From assembly GCF_016808335.1 (NCBI RefSeq), contig NC_053146.1, positions 41,908,470 to 41,972,469 on the forward strand: a stretch of 64,000 nt of DNA, given 5' to 3'. The notes under the pieces were generated by a model, which made no database searches, was not told where the DNA came from, and was given only the letters and a program-made list of their open reading frames with translations. This document shows positions 23,898 through 35,411 of the stretch, in pieces (positions within the stretch are counted from its first letter, which is position 1; each line of letters starts with the position of its first letter). The position numbers and the translations under genes are program-made. The stretch is from Panicum virgatum. Its lineage: Eukaryota; Streptophyta; Magnoliopsida; Poales; Poaceae.

Positions 23898-25556
23898 GTG
23901 AAGCATGGTCGTATCTCCAAGGATCATCCAATTGATCAAATCATTGGTAGTCCTTCCAAGGGAGTAAGAACTCGCTCTAAGCATGCTTCATTTTGCGAAC
24001 ACTACTCGTTTGTTTCTTGTATTGAACCCACTAGCATAGAGGAAGCACTTGAGGACTCGGATTGGGTGATGGCCATGCAAGAAGAATTGAACAAATTCAC
24101 CCGCAATGAAGTTTGGGTCCTCGAAGCTCCTCCGAAAAACAAGAACATCATCGGCACTAAGTGGGTCTTCCGAAACAAGCAAGATGAACATGGGGTGGTC
24201 ATACGCAATAAAGCAAGACTTGTGGCAAAAGGGTTTTCTCAAGTCGAAGGTTTGGATTTTGGTGAAACTTTTGCTCCAGTCGCAAGACTTGAATCTATCC
24301 GCATTCTTCTTGCTTATTCTTCACATCATAATATCAAGTTATATCAAATGGATGTGAAAAATGCATTCTTAAATGGCGTTATTAACGAACTTGTTTATGT
24401 TGAGCAACCTCCCGGGTTTGAAGATCCGAGGAATCCTAACCATGTTTATAGGTTGCACAAGGCACTCTATGGGCTCAAACAAGCTCCAAGGGCTTGGTAT
24501 GAGAGGCTTCGTGACTTCCTAATCATGCAAGGCTTCAAGATCGGGAGGGTGGACACCACATTGTTCACAAAAGACGTCAACGGGGATCTTTTCATTTGTC
24601 AAATTTATGTTGACGATATTATCTTTGGCTCAACTAATGATTTACTAAGCCATGAGTTTGCTACCATGTCTAGGGAATTCGAGATGTCCATGATCGGTGA
24701 ATTGACCTTCTTCCTTGGTTTTCAAGTCAAACAATGGAAGGAAGGGACATTCATTCATCGAGAAAAGTACACTAAAGATATCTTGAAGAAGTTCAAGATG
24801 GATGAATGCAAGCCGATCATGACACCCATGGCAACAAATAGGCATCTCGACTTGGATGTGGATGGTAAATCGGTTGATCAATCCCTCTATCGTTCTATGA
24901 TAGGGTCTTTGCTTTACCTCACCGCATCTAGGCCCGATATAATGTTTAGTGTGTGCTTGTGTGCCCGCTTTCAAGCAAACCCAAAGGAATCACACATCTC
25001 GGCTGTGAATAGGATCCTTCGGTATCTCAAGCACACCCCAAGCATAGGCTTGTGGTACCCCAAAGGTGCTAGCTTAGATCTCTTGGGATACTCGGATTCG
25101 GATTTTGCCGGAAGCCATGTGGATCGCAAGAGTACCTCCGGGGGTTGCCACTTGCTTGGGCGTTCTCTAGTTTCTTGGTCGAGTAAGAAGCAAAATTGCG
25201 TGGCTTTGTCCACCACGGAAGCAGAATATATAGCGGCCGGTGCATGTTGTTCCCAAATCCTATATATGAAGCAAACCCTTTTGGACTTTGGTGTGAAACT
25301 AGATAGGATACCACTCCTTTGTGACAATGAATGTGCCGTAAAAATTGCCAAAAATCCGGTTCAACACTCTCGCACAAAGCACATTGATATTCGCCATCAC
25401 TTCTTGCGTGATCACGAAGCTAAAGGAGACATATCTCTTCAAGGTGTGAGATCTGAGGAGCAATTGGCAGATATTTTCACAAAACCATTAGACGAGAGTA
25501 CTTTTGTTAGGCTAAGGAATGAGCTTAATGTATTAGATGCGGCAAACGTCATGTAA
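23898..25556 (+). pseudogene. Reverse transcriptase and RNase H of G
   Basis: About 550 uninterrupted codons in the same frame as protease. RT motifs in order: [49 protein letters not shown] and the catalytic [11 protein letters not shown], then [19 protein letters not shown]. RNase H follows with [39 protein letters not shown] and [11 protein letters not shown]. The frame ends [11 protein letters not shown]. The domain looks intact and is the longest undamaged enzyme in the window. The frame has no start of its own, because it was part of a polyprotein with protease and integrase. Confidence 0.92.
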
Positions 25557-26925
25557 GTTGCCATGTCATATAGAAAAATGCACGCATATAGGACACTTGT
25601 CTAACCATGGTAAGATAGTGATGAGCAAGGGTCTAGCTAGTGGTGGTGGTTCACCAGTTTTCCTCTAGGCTAGTAGAAAGGCTCATCATGAAGAAGCTTC
25701 CCGTGGGTTCAAACTTGACAAGTAGAACTTAAATTCTTGTTATGCATTCCTTGTCATATAGATGTGCACTTCATGTTTATCTTTCTTTCGCATGTGGTTA
25801 TAGCTTGCACCATCATTGCATGTGTAAGGGTCACAAAGGAGATCACTTGATGAAAATGAGACTTGTTTCATATACAAGATCTTAATTCATGAAAAGTGAA
25901 AAGAGCAAAGTGTTAGGTGCGTTATTACCTAGTGAGTCATGTCATGATGAGTTTGAAGCTCTTTATCTTCAATATTCCTATGACAAGGCTCATATATTTT
26001 ATTTGGCGCTTTGTCTCGCTTTGCGGATTTTCCTTGAATTCGAAAAGAAAACTATTAAGCTAGTGTGCTATCCTAAGTATTTTGAGGGGTAAAGTCGCCT
26101 ATGCAAGTCCATTAACTTGAGTTTGGTTGAATTTTATAAGTTTATTGGACTTAGCATAGAAGAGTGAGCTGAGTGAAGATTTTTCGGGTTCACCGGTTAA
26201 ACCGACGCTTAAAGGATTTAACCCATCGGTTTAACCGGCGTTACTAAGTTTCTGCCTCAGTTCAGTCAAAACCAGGCGTTCAACTGGTGTATGCAATTAT
26301 CAGAACATCGGATCAACCGGTGAACGTGATGTGTTTCAGACCTAACAATCAACCGGTGATAGCAGTGTTCAACCGGCGAGTTCAAAATGCATATCGTCGG
26401 ATCAACCGGCGTTCAGATGAATTTCTGCTGGAGTCTTGGGTGAACTGAACCGATGCAATCAACTGGCGTTCTTAACCTAAGCATCGGTTTAACCGGCGTT
26501 AAGGAAAATCGCGGGGCCCTCTTGTCATATATGTGTCTTGCTCGTGCCGCCGTCCTCTCTTTCCTCTCTGTTTTGCCCGTTTCCTCCCGACTCAAGCCGC
26601 CGCCGCTCGCCCACGCACTTGCCGTCGTTCCACCGTAGCCGCTCACGCCGACGCTCGCTGCACGCCGCCGGCCCGAGCTGCCGCCACCGCGTGCCATCCT
26701 CGCCGCCACGCGCCCACACAGCAGTGCATCCTGCGCCGCCCACCTGCGCCGCTCGCGCGCGCCACCGCCACCTCGCGCCGCCGTGTGACTCCACGCCACT
26801 GCCACGCGCTCTGAGCTGCCGCTCCCGCACATCGCGCCGCCCACGCAGCCGCGCCTCCACGCCTTTCACGCTGTAGCCGCAGTCGCTCAGTGCTCGCAAA
26901 GTGTTCGATCTTTTGCCTGATCGAG
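25557..26925 (+). promoter_or_regulatory. Spacer between pol and ORF3 of G: motif cluster and GC-rich leader
   Basis: 25557-26180 shows no gene. From 26188 to 26500 there are about nine copies of CCGGTTAAACCGACG, CGGTTTAACCGGCG or CGGATCAACCGGCG, the LTR array motif. From about 26535 the sequence becomes GC-rich and pyrimidine-rich (TCCTCTCTTTCCTCTCTG), like a grass 5' UTR, up to the ORF3 start codon. This resembles a second promoter, but I see no clear TATA box except TCATATATG at about 26525. Confidence 0.5.
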
Positions 26926-28435
26926 ATGGGTCGCGAGAAGAGGAAGGGGAAGGAGGTCATGGTCGAGAAGCCGGTCCGAAAGCGGACTCGTGCAGAGAGG
27001 GAGTCCGAGAGGGCCGAGATGGTGGCCAAGGCCGCCGAGGAGCAAGCGTCAGGCCGTGCTCGTCCGTTCGCGATCAGGGAGCAGCCAGTCAGGGGCAGAG
27101 GCAGAGGTATGGGCAGGGTCCGAGGTGCCAGGGCCACCAGAGCCATGACTGAGGTAGCAGCAGAGTTGGATCGCTCAGATACTGCTGCGGATTTAGATGC
27201 AGATTCAGAGGCAGCACAGCAGAGTAGTCTTAGGGGCAGAGCACTCAGGGGTCACCGACTCTACGACATTTTGGCCGCACTCGGTAGACGTCCCCAGCAG
27301 GAGAGTCTTTGCCTGCGACCGAGCGTCGCACTGGACCGAGGACACGAGGAGGTCACCAGCCATAGGGCCTCGCAGGTCCACAGCTGCAGCAGCAGCAGCT
27401 CGCAGAGCCGAGGCCTAGAGGCTGAGCGCGCAGTGTTCCGTATGGACACTGTTGTGCGTCTGGAGCCAGGTGTGCTGCTCCAGAACTTGACCAAAGCCAC
27501 TGCGGTGAAGGTCAAGAGGCTCAGGTGGAGTGTAGCAGAGGAGGACTAGTTCCCCGTGACACATGACAGTAGGGTCGACCGTAGGTTCTGGACACTCCTT
27601 CAGGCCAGTTTCTACGAGACCTATCAGAGGCGGGGCCACAGGATCTTCCCACACAGGGTGCTCGACTGGGTCTCACTAAGGACAGCTGCAAGGGGAGCAG
27701 ATATTAGAGAGCACTTTGCACACTTTAGAGGTCTGCCCAGGCTGCTTCAGATGGAGCAGAACAGATATATCGAGGACTGGGTCAAAGTGTTCTATGCCAC
27801 AGCATGGATCGCTCCCGAGCGCAGAGCCGTACACTTCGTGTTTGGAGGCCAGGACTTTGGTTTGTCCAGGGCGACGATTGCAGGGATTCTCGGAGTCGAT
27901 TTGGTCGATGTCTCCCTGCACGAGATGGTATACGGAGACGTAGATCCACCGCGCAGAGCAATGATTGGCGGGATTGCACCTTCTCATGAGGCGATCTCTT
28001 AGTGCTTTCGCCAGCCGTTTCTAGCGTCATATGCCAGAGTCCCCAGCTTGCTGACCCCAGAGGCATACGCAGTTCACATGGCCCTCCGGAGGACTTTGTT
28101 ACCGAGGAGTGGCTACCCAGAGGGGTTCACTGGCCTGCAGCAGCTGCTACTACTTCACATCCTCACTCACGAGCCGTTTGATATAGTTGACTTTATTATA
28201 GCTAAGATCGAGGATGTGATCACTGATGGGATGGGTGTTGTACGTCAGTTTCCTTATGCTCACTGGATCAGTTACATCTGTTCTATGATCGTGCCAGCTG
28301 AGTCACCCATCAGTGCAGTATACCATCAGGATGAGGCTCCCCGGTTCCCAGTTTACCGTCCGACAGCTCCCCAGGACCGGAGGAGGGGCAGACAGGCCGA
28401 GAGAACTGCTATGGCACAGCTATCACCTAAGGCGC
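26926..28435 (+). pseudogene. ORF3 of G, 5' part (plant transposon protein-like)
   Basis: The ATG at 26926 opens a basic N-terminus (MGREKRKGKEVMVEKPVRKR) with RG-rich sequence (RGRGRGMGR). After an in-frame TAG (27547) comes a folded-looking region: FWTLLQASFYETYQRRGHRI, VKVFYATAWIAPERRAVHFV, LSRATIAGILGVDLVDVSLHE. After a second TAG (28000-28002) it continues LTPEAYAVHMALRRTLLPRS and YPEGFTGLQQLLLLHILTHE. The pattern resembles the 'putative plant transposon protein' domain (PF20167), from memory only. It sits where SIRE elements carry an env-like ORF, but I see no signal peptide or membrane anchor. Excising F' with one TSD continues the frame at 32028. Confidence 0.65.
28431..28435. repeat. 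Left TSD of F' (GGCGC)
   Basis: GGCGC precedes TGTAACACCC and is repeated at 32023-32027. Confidence 0.9.
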
Positions 28436-31400
28436 TGTAACACCCGGTTTATAAAAGGACATAAACCGAGCAATCATATACGTGCCAGGATCAAGTCACA
28501 CATATATACAACAGAATGAACAATATATCACAACACATATCACGTAAAAGATATAATAAAGCGAGTACGAATGTTATTTATTACAATAATGACAAAAGTC
28601 TGGTACAGAGTATGCGGAAGCGTAGTACATAAACGATAACTCTCGTCGGAAGCTGAGCAGGGCGCCACAGGGACGTCGACTGGGAGACGAACGCCTAGAA
28701 GTCCTCGTACTCCTGGTAGCTCCAGGTGAACTCCCTCGCATCAGCAGGAACTGAGCAGCAGTAGAGTATCCCCAAGAGGAGAAAGAGTAGAGTAGGCAAG
28801 AGTGAGTACACAACTTGTACTCAACAAGTATAACACAAACTATGAGGCTCTAAGGTTGGCTGACTCTACTGCATTAGCTTTTAAGTCTTGGCAAAATTTT
28901 ATTAAAGCTAATTACTACAAGTTGATAAATTACCATAAACCCAGTTACATAGTAATTAATCAGAATTAATCATGAACTACTAGGAACCAAACCAAACCAC
29001 CAAGGTAACTCCACTAATCAAAAGGAGGATCCGGGCCGCTCATGACCGTGAGCACGGCTAGTATACCAGTTTTACACTCTGTAGAGGTTGCACATCTTTA
29101 CCCACAAGTCATGAGCTACGCTAGTTGTTCATCACACTTCCGTAGGTGAGATGACTAGCAAACTCACTACGAGGCCGTTACAAAGGATCACGTTGGTAAG
29201 GTGTAACCACTAAGGAATCAGGCTCCGCAACGATGGGACCCACCTCGAGGGGGTATGCAGACCAAGCCTCGTAGCACAGGGACCATTGAAGCTCACCACC
29301 CCTCCTGCCCCGTCGGTAAGTTACTCCCGAACCAAAATGACCTAATTAGTAAGCCAAGACCGTCCCATTCCAGTCTTGTGGTTGCGCGGTTGTCCCAGGT
29401 TGTCGCTCTAATGACGTACAGTCCTTATGGAGAGTAGCTAGCACATAACACAGTGCGAGCCCCCTAAACCAAGTTTCTAGAAAAACTAATTTTTAACGAG
29501 ACGTGAGCCACTCAAACGGGCCACTCCCAGAATTAAGTTGCATATACCATTAATCAAATTAATTAAAAAGGACCAAGTGTGTTATAGCACGGCACCTAGC
29601 ACAACTAACCAAAATGCAACCCAAGGGATATATAAATGATATAAAGTGGCTAGGAAAGTCCTTATAGGCATACAGTATTAAAATGCAGTATGAAAATGTA
29701 TTTAAAGTGATAGGTGTTGTTCATGTTATACTTGCCTTCCTCAAAGTTCTCCTGCTGCCCAAACTGCTCTGAAGATGGCTCCTGGTACTGGTACTCCTCC
29801 GAAGGATCAACGTCTACTCACGATCGCAACGCCAAAACAAGTCCAGCTCATACACATACATGCAAACAAGAGCACAAGCTAAGAAACAGTACATCAATAC
29901 ATGAAAATAGCAAACAAAACTAAGCTAGAACTATTCTACACATTACAACAATCGCGTGGACATAAAGAACGCCTAAAACGGAGCTAGAACGCGAAAACTA
30001 GGCCTAAAACAAGATCTAGGGGCTTAATTATAAGAAAAACAGAGTTTCTGGGGGTTTTCTACAAAAACCGAGGGCCTAAACGTAAAAACTGAAAAGATTC
30101 AGGGTATAACACGTGAAAAAGCCAGGGGTGGATGGTGGGTTCAAATCTGGAAAAACTCAGGGTCTAAAACGCTAAAAACTGGGCCTAACTGTAATTATTT
30201 CTGAACTAACCAGGACTGCGGGTTAAAAGCAAAGAAACAGAGGGGCTCTTTAGAAAGATCACCAGGCCGAACCGGTATCTAGCGATGAGGGCTGTCGGTT
30301 CTAGATCTTGTGGTTCGGATCAAAGGGTATGCGGCTTCTAATCGTGTACGTCGGTTGTGGATCGGGCGGCTCAGGGAGAAAGGGCGCGCGGGGCTCGCCG
30401 GCGACCTTGCTCCGTGACGGAGCATGGCCGGAGTTCTTCGAACTCGGCATTCCCGGGATGAAACGGGCTGGGGTTTAGTCGGGGAGCACGCCCGTGGCAT
30501 GCGTAAACCACTGGGGTGGTTCATGGGGTGCTACCGGGTGTGGAGCACGGTGCGCGGCGGTGGGGGCAGCTCGGCGCAGCAGGGCTCGCCGGTGTGCGGT
30601 GTGTGGGCTGCGCGGGGCCTGGATTCGGGTGCCAAAAGGCTCGGGTAGCAGTTGTGAGGCCAGTGCAACATGAATCCGGGGTTGCGCGGTGCTGTGCAGG
30701 GCCTCAGGGACATGGACGCGGCGGTTCTACGGCCTCCGGCGAGGTCGCTCGCGCGGAACAGGTTGAGGCGACGACCTAGGTTTGCCTAAAGCTAGTGCAC
30801 GGGTAAGACAGGGCCACGGCGAAGCTCACCAGGGGCTCGGGGTAGACGGTGGTGCGGCGCAGCGGCGGGATTCCGGCGGCGCAGGCGCGGCTCGACAGAG
30901 CTTGTGCCCGGAATTCCTCGTTCGCGCGGGGTCAAGGGCGTGGAAAGGAGAGGTCGAAGGTGCTCCTGACTCCAAGGCGGAGCCACGGCGTCGACTTGCG
31001 GTGGGGGAATAGCAGTGGAACAGCGGGACCATGGCGGCGCCGGTCCCCTGCTCCAACTCCGGGCACGCGGCGGTGCAGTGCTAGGGTTGTGGGGCGGCGG
31101 ATGTAAGGGTTAGGGTTCCAGGGGGTGCGGGCTGGGGCATTTAAGAAGGCAAGGGCCCGTGGATCCTCGGCGTGGACGCCGGGATGACATGGCGCGGTGC
31201 AGCGGGGCGCGGAGCGGGGATCTCGGCGAGAGAGACGGAGAGGATGGATCTGACCGGTGGGCCAGCATTGGCAGCGACTGAGGCAGGGACGCAGCTGCGG
31301 GGTGAAAGGGCGCCGACATGTGGGGGCCACATGGCAACGGGGCTAACGCGCGCGCGGGCGAGCGGGGAAAGAGCGGCTGACGCGTGAGCCGGGGCTGTAG

Positions 31401-32022
31401 CGAGCGGGCGAGCAGCGGCGAGCGCAGAGCGTGCGGGGAGCGGGGCGCTGGCGCGTGGGACCGCGTGGGGGCGCTGGCTGTCAGGTGGGTCTGCGGTGGA
31501 GGGACAAGTGCGCGTGGCAAGTGCGTTGCGCAGGGTGCGGGAGCAGGCCGGTGCGGAGCAGACCGAGCGCTGGAGGGAGCGGGCCGAGCAGGAAGGGGGA
31601 GCTGGGCCGCCTGGAAAGAAGGGAGGGGTCGGGCCACTTAGGCGTTGGAAGGAGGGCCAATTGGGCTTAGCGCGGGATGGCTGGGCCGGCACAGGGAAGG
31701 GAGAGGGGTGTGGGCCGGACTGGGTGGGCTGCCAGGCTGGGTTTGGTTTTGGGTTCCTTTCTATTTCTTCTTCTATTCTATTTCTAACTCAACTCAAGTC
31801 TAATGAATTCAAATAAATTTTGAATTCAAAATCTAACCAAACAAACAAAAGAAAAAGATGCTCCAGCATGGATGCAACAATGAAATTAAACCTATTAAAA
31901 TTTTAATTACTTGTGAAACGAAAATTAGATTAAATGCAAGACTACACATAGCAAACCTTAGAAAATTAAATAAAGCCAATTAAATTTATTATTAAATTGG
32001 AAAATTAAATTAGGGTGTTACA
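28436..32022 (-). mobile_element. Unit F' (3587 bp), probable solo LTR of a long-LTR element
   Basis: Bounded by TGTAACACCC and GGGTGTTACA, a 10-bp terminal inverted repeat, with TSD GGCGC. It matches F (38960-42524) in reverse orientation, including the segment around ACCAGTTTTACA and the CAAGTATAACACAAACTATG end. No retrotransposon protein is encoded. TG...CA ends with a 5-bp TSD indicate an LTR, and no repeated ends inside indicate a solo LTR. The GC-rich part (30250-31760) gives long proline/arginine-rich open frames in several frames, which I consider artefacts of composition. Confidence 0.75.
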
Positions 32023-32027
32023 GGCGC
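32023..32027. repeat. Right TSD of F' (GGCGC)
   Basis: Identical to 28431-28435. ORF3 resumes at 32028. Confidence 0.9.
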
Positions 32028-32753
32028 AGGCCCGAGTAGCACAGGAGGACGAGACACTTCTGGCAGCAGAGGCACAGCTTCCCGGAGGAGATGATGAGAT
32101 ACACTGGTCTGAGCTTGAGTCAGACTCCTCCGAGGATGACGAGTACTTTCCTGCAGCACCCGCCAGTCACGACCACGAGGCAGGAGGGTCCAGAGAGCCA
32201 GCTCCCTCGTCACCCACAGCTACTACCGTCATAGAGTTCCCGGTGACTCAGCCGTCCGAGCTTACCTCTCCTTCAGCAGCTTGTTACTCAGCAGAGAGAG
32301 GATTGGATTGCACGGGAGGAGGCCAGGAGAGCCCATGAGGCTCAACTAGCAGCCGAGGAGCGTTTTGTCGGGCTTATTGATCGAGTTCCTCAAAGGACAG
32401 ACGCTCAGTTCCAGCAGATGCAGCAGGGCATGATGGCGATGTTCGGGATGATCACACAGCTTTACCCTCAGACCGGACTCGCCCCACAGCAGCCAGGACT
32501 TCAGGGTGTTGGAGCACCTCAGCTTGCAGTCACTCCAGCTCCAGTCCCTACTGCAGCCCCAGCTACTTCGGCGACACCGGAGACCACGTTCTCGATGTCC
32601 GCACTCCTTGGGTTTGCCGGTCGTCCGCTCTTCTCACCACTGCCAGCGACTACACTCTTTCAGGACTCACCGTCATCAGTTCAGTCAGTCGCCCTCCCCA
32701 TCGTACCACAGACACTACCTACAGGGGGAGGAGGAGAGGAGTCTATACTTTAG
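32028..32753 (+). pseudogene. ORF3 of G, 3' part
   Basis: This is the continuation of ORF3 after F': the leftover base before F' plus AG here completes one codon, so the frame is preserved. It encodes an acidic stretch (WSELESDSSEDDEYF), then a shift of frame near 32285, then a glutamine/methionine-rich helix (QFQQMQQGMMAMFGMITQLY) and a proline/threonine-rich tail ending GGGGEESIL. The region after 32754 up to 33003 has a (GAC)n run and may belong to an older, longer reading frame. Function unknown. Confidence 0.6.
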
Positions 32754-33003
32754 CAGTCGACACAGCCGGCAGGTTCAGCAGTCATGACCTCAGACGTTGA
32801 CACTTCTTCTGCTGACCCGCTTACTACTTCTACGGACCCTCTCCCAGGCAGTGCTAGCACGAGAGCCTCGACGACAGCTACACCCCCAGTCAGCTCAGAC
32901 TAGCAGCTCCCGTCCGTCACCGAGGGCTCTCCGTCCGACGACGACGACGACGACGACGACCCAGACCGCTTCCTCGCCGTACCGCGACAGCCGGACCAGT
33001 AGC

Positions 33004-33328
33004 TCGCCTTTTTGTTTTTGGTGCTTTGATGCCAAACGGGGAGAGAGTTAGGGGAAGTTGGAGTCAGGGGGAGGGTAGAGATAGAGAGAGCTTGTAGTTG
33101 CAGGACCTTGATGTTTTATATCTCATTTTATGTTAGTTCATGGATATGTACATTTGACTCTTGAGTATGCTGTGCTTTGAGACATATCTATGGATTTCGT
33201 TTGCGTTTGAGCCGTTGAGCTCCTTGGTTCTCTTTCGAGTTTGCTTGAGTTTCTCCTCTATTATCTTTCTAGCTCTCTAGTTATTTATTTATGTTTGTGT
33301 TGTCATCAATCACCAAAAAGGGGGAGAT
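33004..33328 (+). other. 3' untranslated region and polypurine tract of G
   Basis: No gene. The tract AAAAAGGGGGAGAT (about 33315-33328) abuts the 3' LTR and is identical to that of element C. Confidence 0.75.
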
Positions 33329-35014
33329 TGTAAGCATCTAGGCCCTCTAGGCATGTTTCGGTGATTAATGACAACCATTATTGTGACTAATGAGTTTGTG
33401 CAGCTTAATGAAACATAATTGCTCATTTGGTCATATGTTAAAGAGGCCCCTCAATTTCATTATTCAATAAGGCGATCTCGGTATTCAACTCAAATATATA
33501 TCAAGACTAAGGATCTTTCTAGTCCTAAGTGTCGTAAGGTTGAGAAGGACACTTAGGTTAGTATAGGTTTTATAGTTTTGTAGAGGTCGCACTATTAAGA
33601 GGGGTTAAGGCTAAGTAACTTGAGCATGGACATGGTCAATCAAAAATGGATGCACACTATGGTCACTCAGGTTCTAAAGAAGTTCAAATAAGTGGTTTTC
33701 AACTTATATCTCAAGAATATTTGGATTTCATTCAAGACTCAAATCAGAAAAGGCAAAAATCAGAAAAAATAGTATACACCGGTTTAACCGACGACTCCAA
33801 TTTTCTATACGTCGGTTAAACGCAGTTAGCAGAGTCTGGACAAGTACATACACCGGTTAAACCGACGATATTTGAAATAAACGTCGGTGCAGTTGTCCAG
33901 AACGTTGGTTTTCCAGGGTATTTCAAGTTATATACACCGGTTAAACCGACGATGTTTGAAAATTAATGTCGGTGCATTTGTCCAGTAAGTTGGTTTTTCC
34001 AGGGATTACAGAAGTTATACTCACCAGTTAAACCGACGATGGATTTGAGTTAACGGCGGTGCAGTTGTCCAGAGAGTTGGTTTTTCAGTTGATCGACAAC
34101 TACACTCACCGGTTAAACCGAAGATAAGTCGGTTAATCTGCCCGAGTTGTAACGGCTAGTTTCCAAAAAGGGCAGTTTGCATTCATCGGTTAAACCGACG
34201 CTGACAATTGGAGGATCATCGGATTAACCGGCGTTGAGTACTTTTCTGGCAGCTTTTCTCCAACGGCTCTATTCGTGTGAGCTGCCTATATATACCCCTC
34301 CAATGGGTCATTTTGATCTCTCTTGACACCAGGCAACATTCATACACCCATAGTATTGTTGAGAGCCACCTTGAGCTTCATCTTCCACACATTTGTTCAT
34401 TCAATCATTCAATAAGCAAGACTAAGGACTTGAGTAGAGAGAAGCTTGTGTGCATCCGTTCTTGGTGATCGGTTCTTGCTCAAGTGAAGGCCCTAGCTTG
34501 TTACTCTTGGTGATTGGCAGCACCTAGGCGATCTTGGTGATTGAAGGTGTTTCTTCCGGAGCTTGCCAAGGATTGTGGGAGCCCGAAGAAGTTTGTACAT
34601 GGCTTGAGCTCCACCACACCGGGATTGTGAACGGAGACTCTTAGTGAGCGCCCAAGTCTCGGTGACATGGGAGGTGACAAGACTCTTAGTGAGTGTCACA
34701 ACGTGGATTAGGGGTGTGTGCCAACACATCGACACCACGGGAAAAAATCCGGTTGTCTCTTGCCCACTCTTTCATTTCAAGCACTTACTTTCATGCAATT
34801 ATTCATGTGCTTGACCTTAGAGATCATAACTTAGCTCTACCTTGCTTAGTTTCATATCTTGCTGCTTTTTTGATAGCTTGTGTAGTTTGCTTAGTTAGCC
34901 AGTTGGTGAATTGAGCCTTACTAGCATTGCATAGGTTAAGGTTGTCTTAATTGTTTTAGAAATTTGAAAAAGGCCCAATTCACCCCCCCCTCTCTTGGTC
35001 CATCGATCCTTACA
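33329..35014 (+). repeat. 3' LTR of G (1686 bp)
   Basis: It runs TGTAAGCATC to CTTACA and matches 19242-20885 apart from scattered substitutions and the 42-bp deletion in the other copy. The TATA box TATATATA is at 34287. Confidence 0.92.
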
Positions 35015-35406
35015 GTGTGGCCGGTGTAAGATTTGGGTTTTGAGGGTCAATTTAGAGGTCGCGATTTAAAGAGGCTTTGAATGAGATGCATGTTGTGCTT
35101 ACCCGTTTAGCTAGAACTACAACTAGAATGCGTGTGATAGGCTTAGTCATACCTTCGGTCATGCTTTATCCTTACCGATGTTCATGGATGAGATCAACCT
35201 TTACACAACACTCATATCTATCAAAGGTTTACTCTATATGTGCAATTCATGCTTCATGTTAGGATAGATCTGTTAGATTAGATGGAAAAACTTAGGTAGT
35301 TCTTTGTCGATCCATGGATTGATAAACCTTGGGGGAGTACTCTAAGGGAAAAGCTACCACGATCCGTGCGCTTGCGGTACATAAATTGGGGCGCTGAGCG
35401 TCAACA

Positions 35407-35411
35407 AAGGA
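35407..35411. repeat. Right TSD of H (AAGGA)
   Basis: Identical to 18135-18139. D resumes at 35412. Confidence 0.85.

Larger units (their letters stand above)
19242..35014 (+). mobile_element. Ty1/copia element G, SIRE/Opie-type, with extra ORF3
   Basis: This is 12.2 kb without F'. Order: 5' LTR (to 20885), PBS TGGTATCAGAGCC (20888), gag, protease, partial integrase, RT-RNase H (to 25556), a motif cluster and GC-rich leader, ORF3 (26926-32753, split by F'), polypurine tract and 3' LTR (33329-35014). RT wording such as [13 protein letters not shown] and [17 protein letters not shown] is close to maize Opie, a SIRE/Maximus-lineage element. The element is dead: it has stops in gag, a deleted integrase core, stops and a frameshift in ORF3, and a deletion at the 5' edge of its 5' LTR. 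The right TSD would be GTGTG (35015-35019); the left copy is merged with the deletion. Confidence 0.9.
18140..35406 (+). mobile_element. Solo LTR H (about 1.49 kb), split by element G
   Basis: H comprises 18140-19241 and about 35020-35406. It starts TGTTAGC and ends GCGTCAACA, with the TSD AAGGA on both sides. It contains a TATA-like CATAAATAGC near 18745 and a GC-rich leader, but no internal retrotransposon region. A single TG...CA unit with a TSD is the expected product of LTR-LTR recombination. I infer the + orientation from the TATA position. Confidence 0.75.

Noticed and set aside
30250..31760. Many long overlapping open frames in the GC-rich part of F' (both strands)
   Set aside because: They are proline/arginine/alanine-rich in several registers, start at no consistent ATG, and differ between F and F'. 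GC-rich DNA lacks stop codons by composition.
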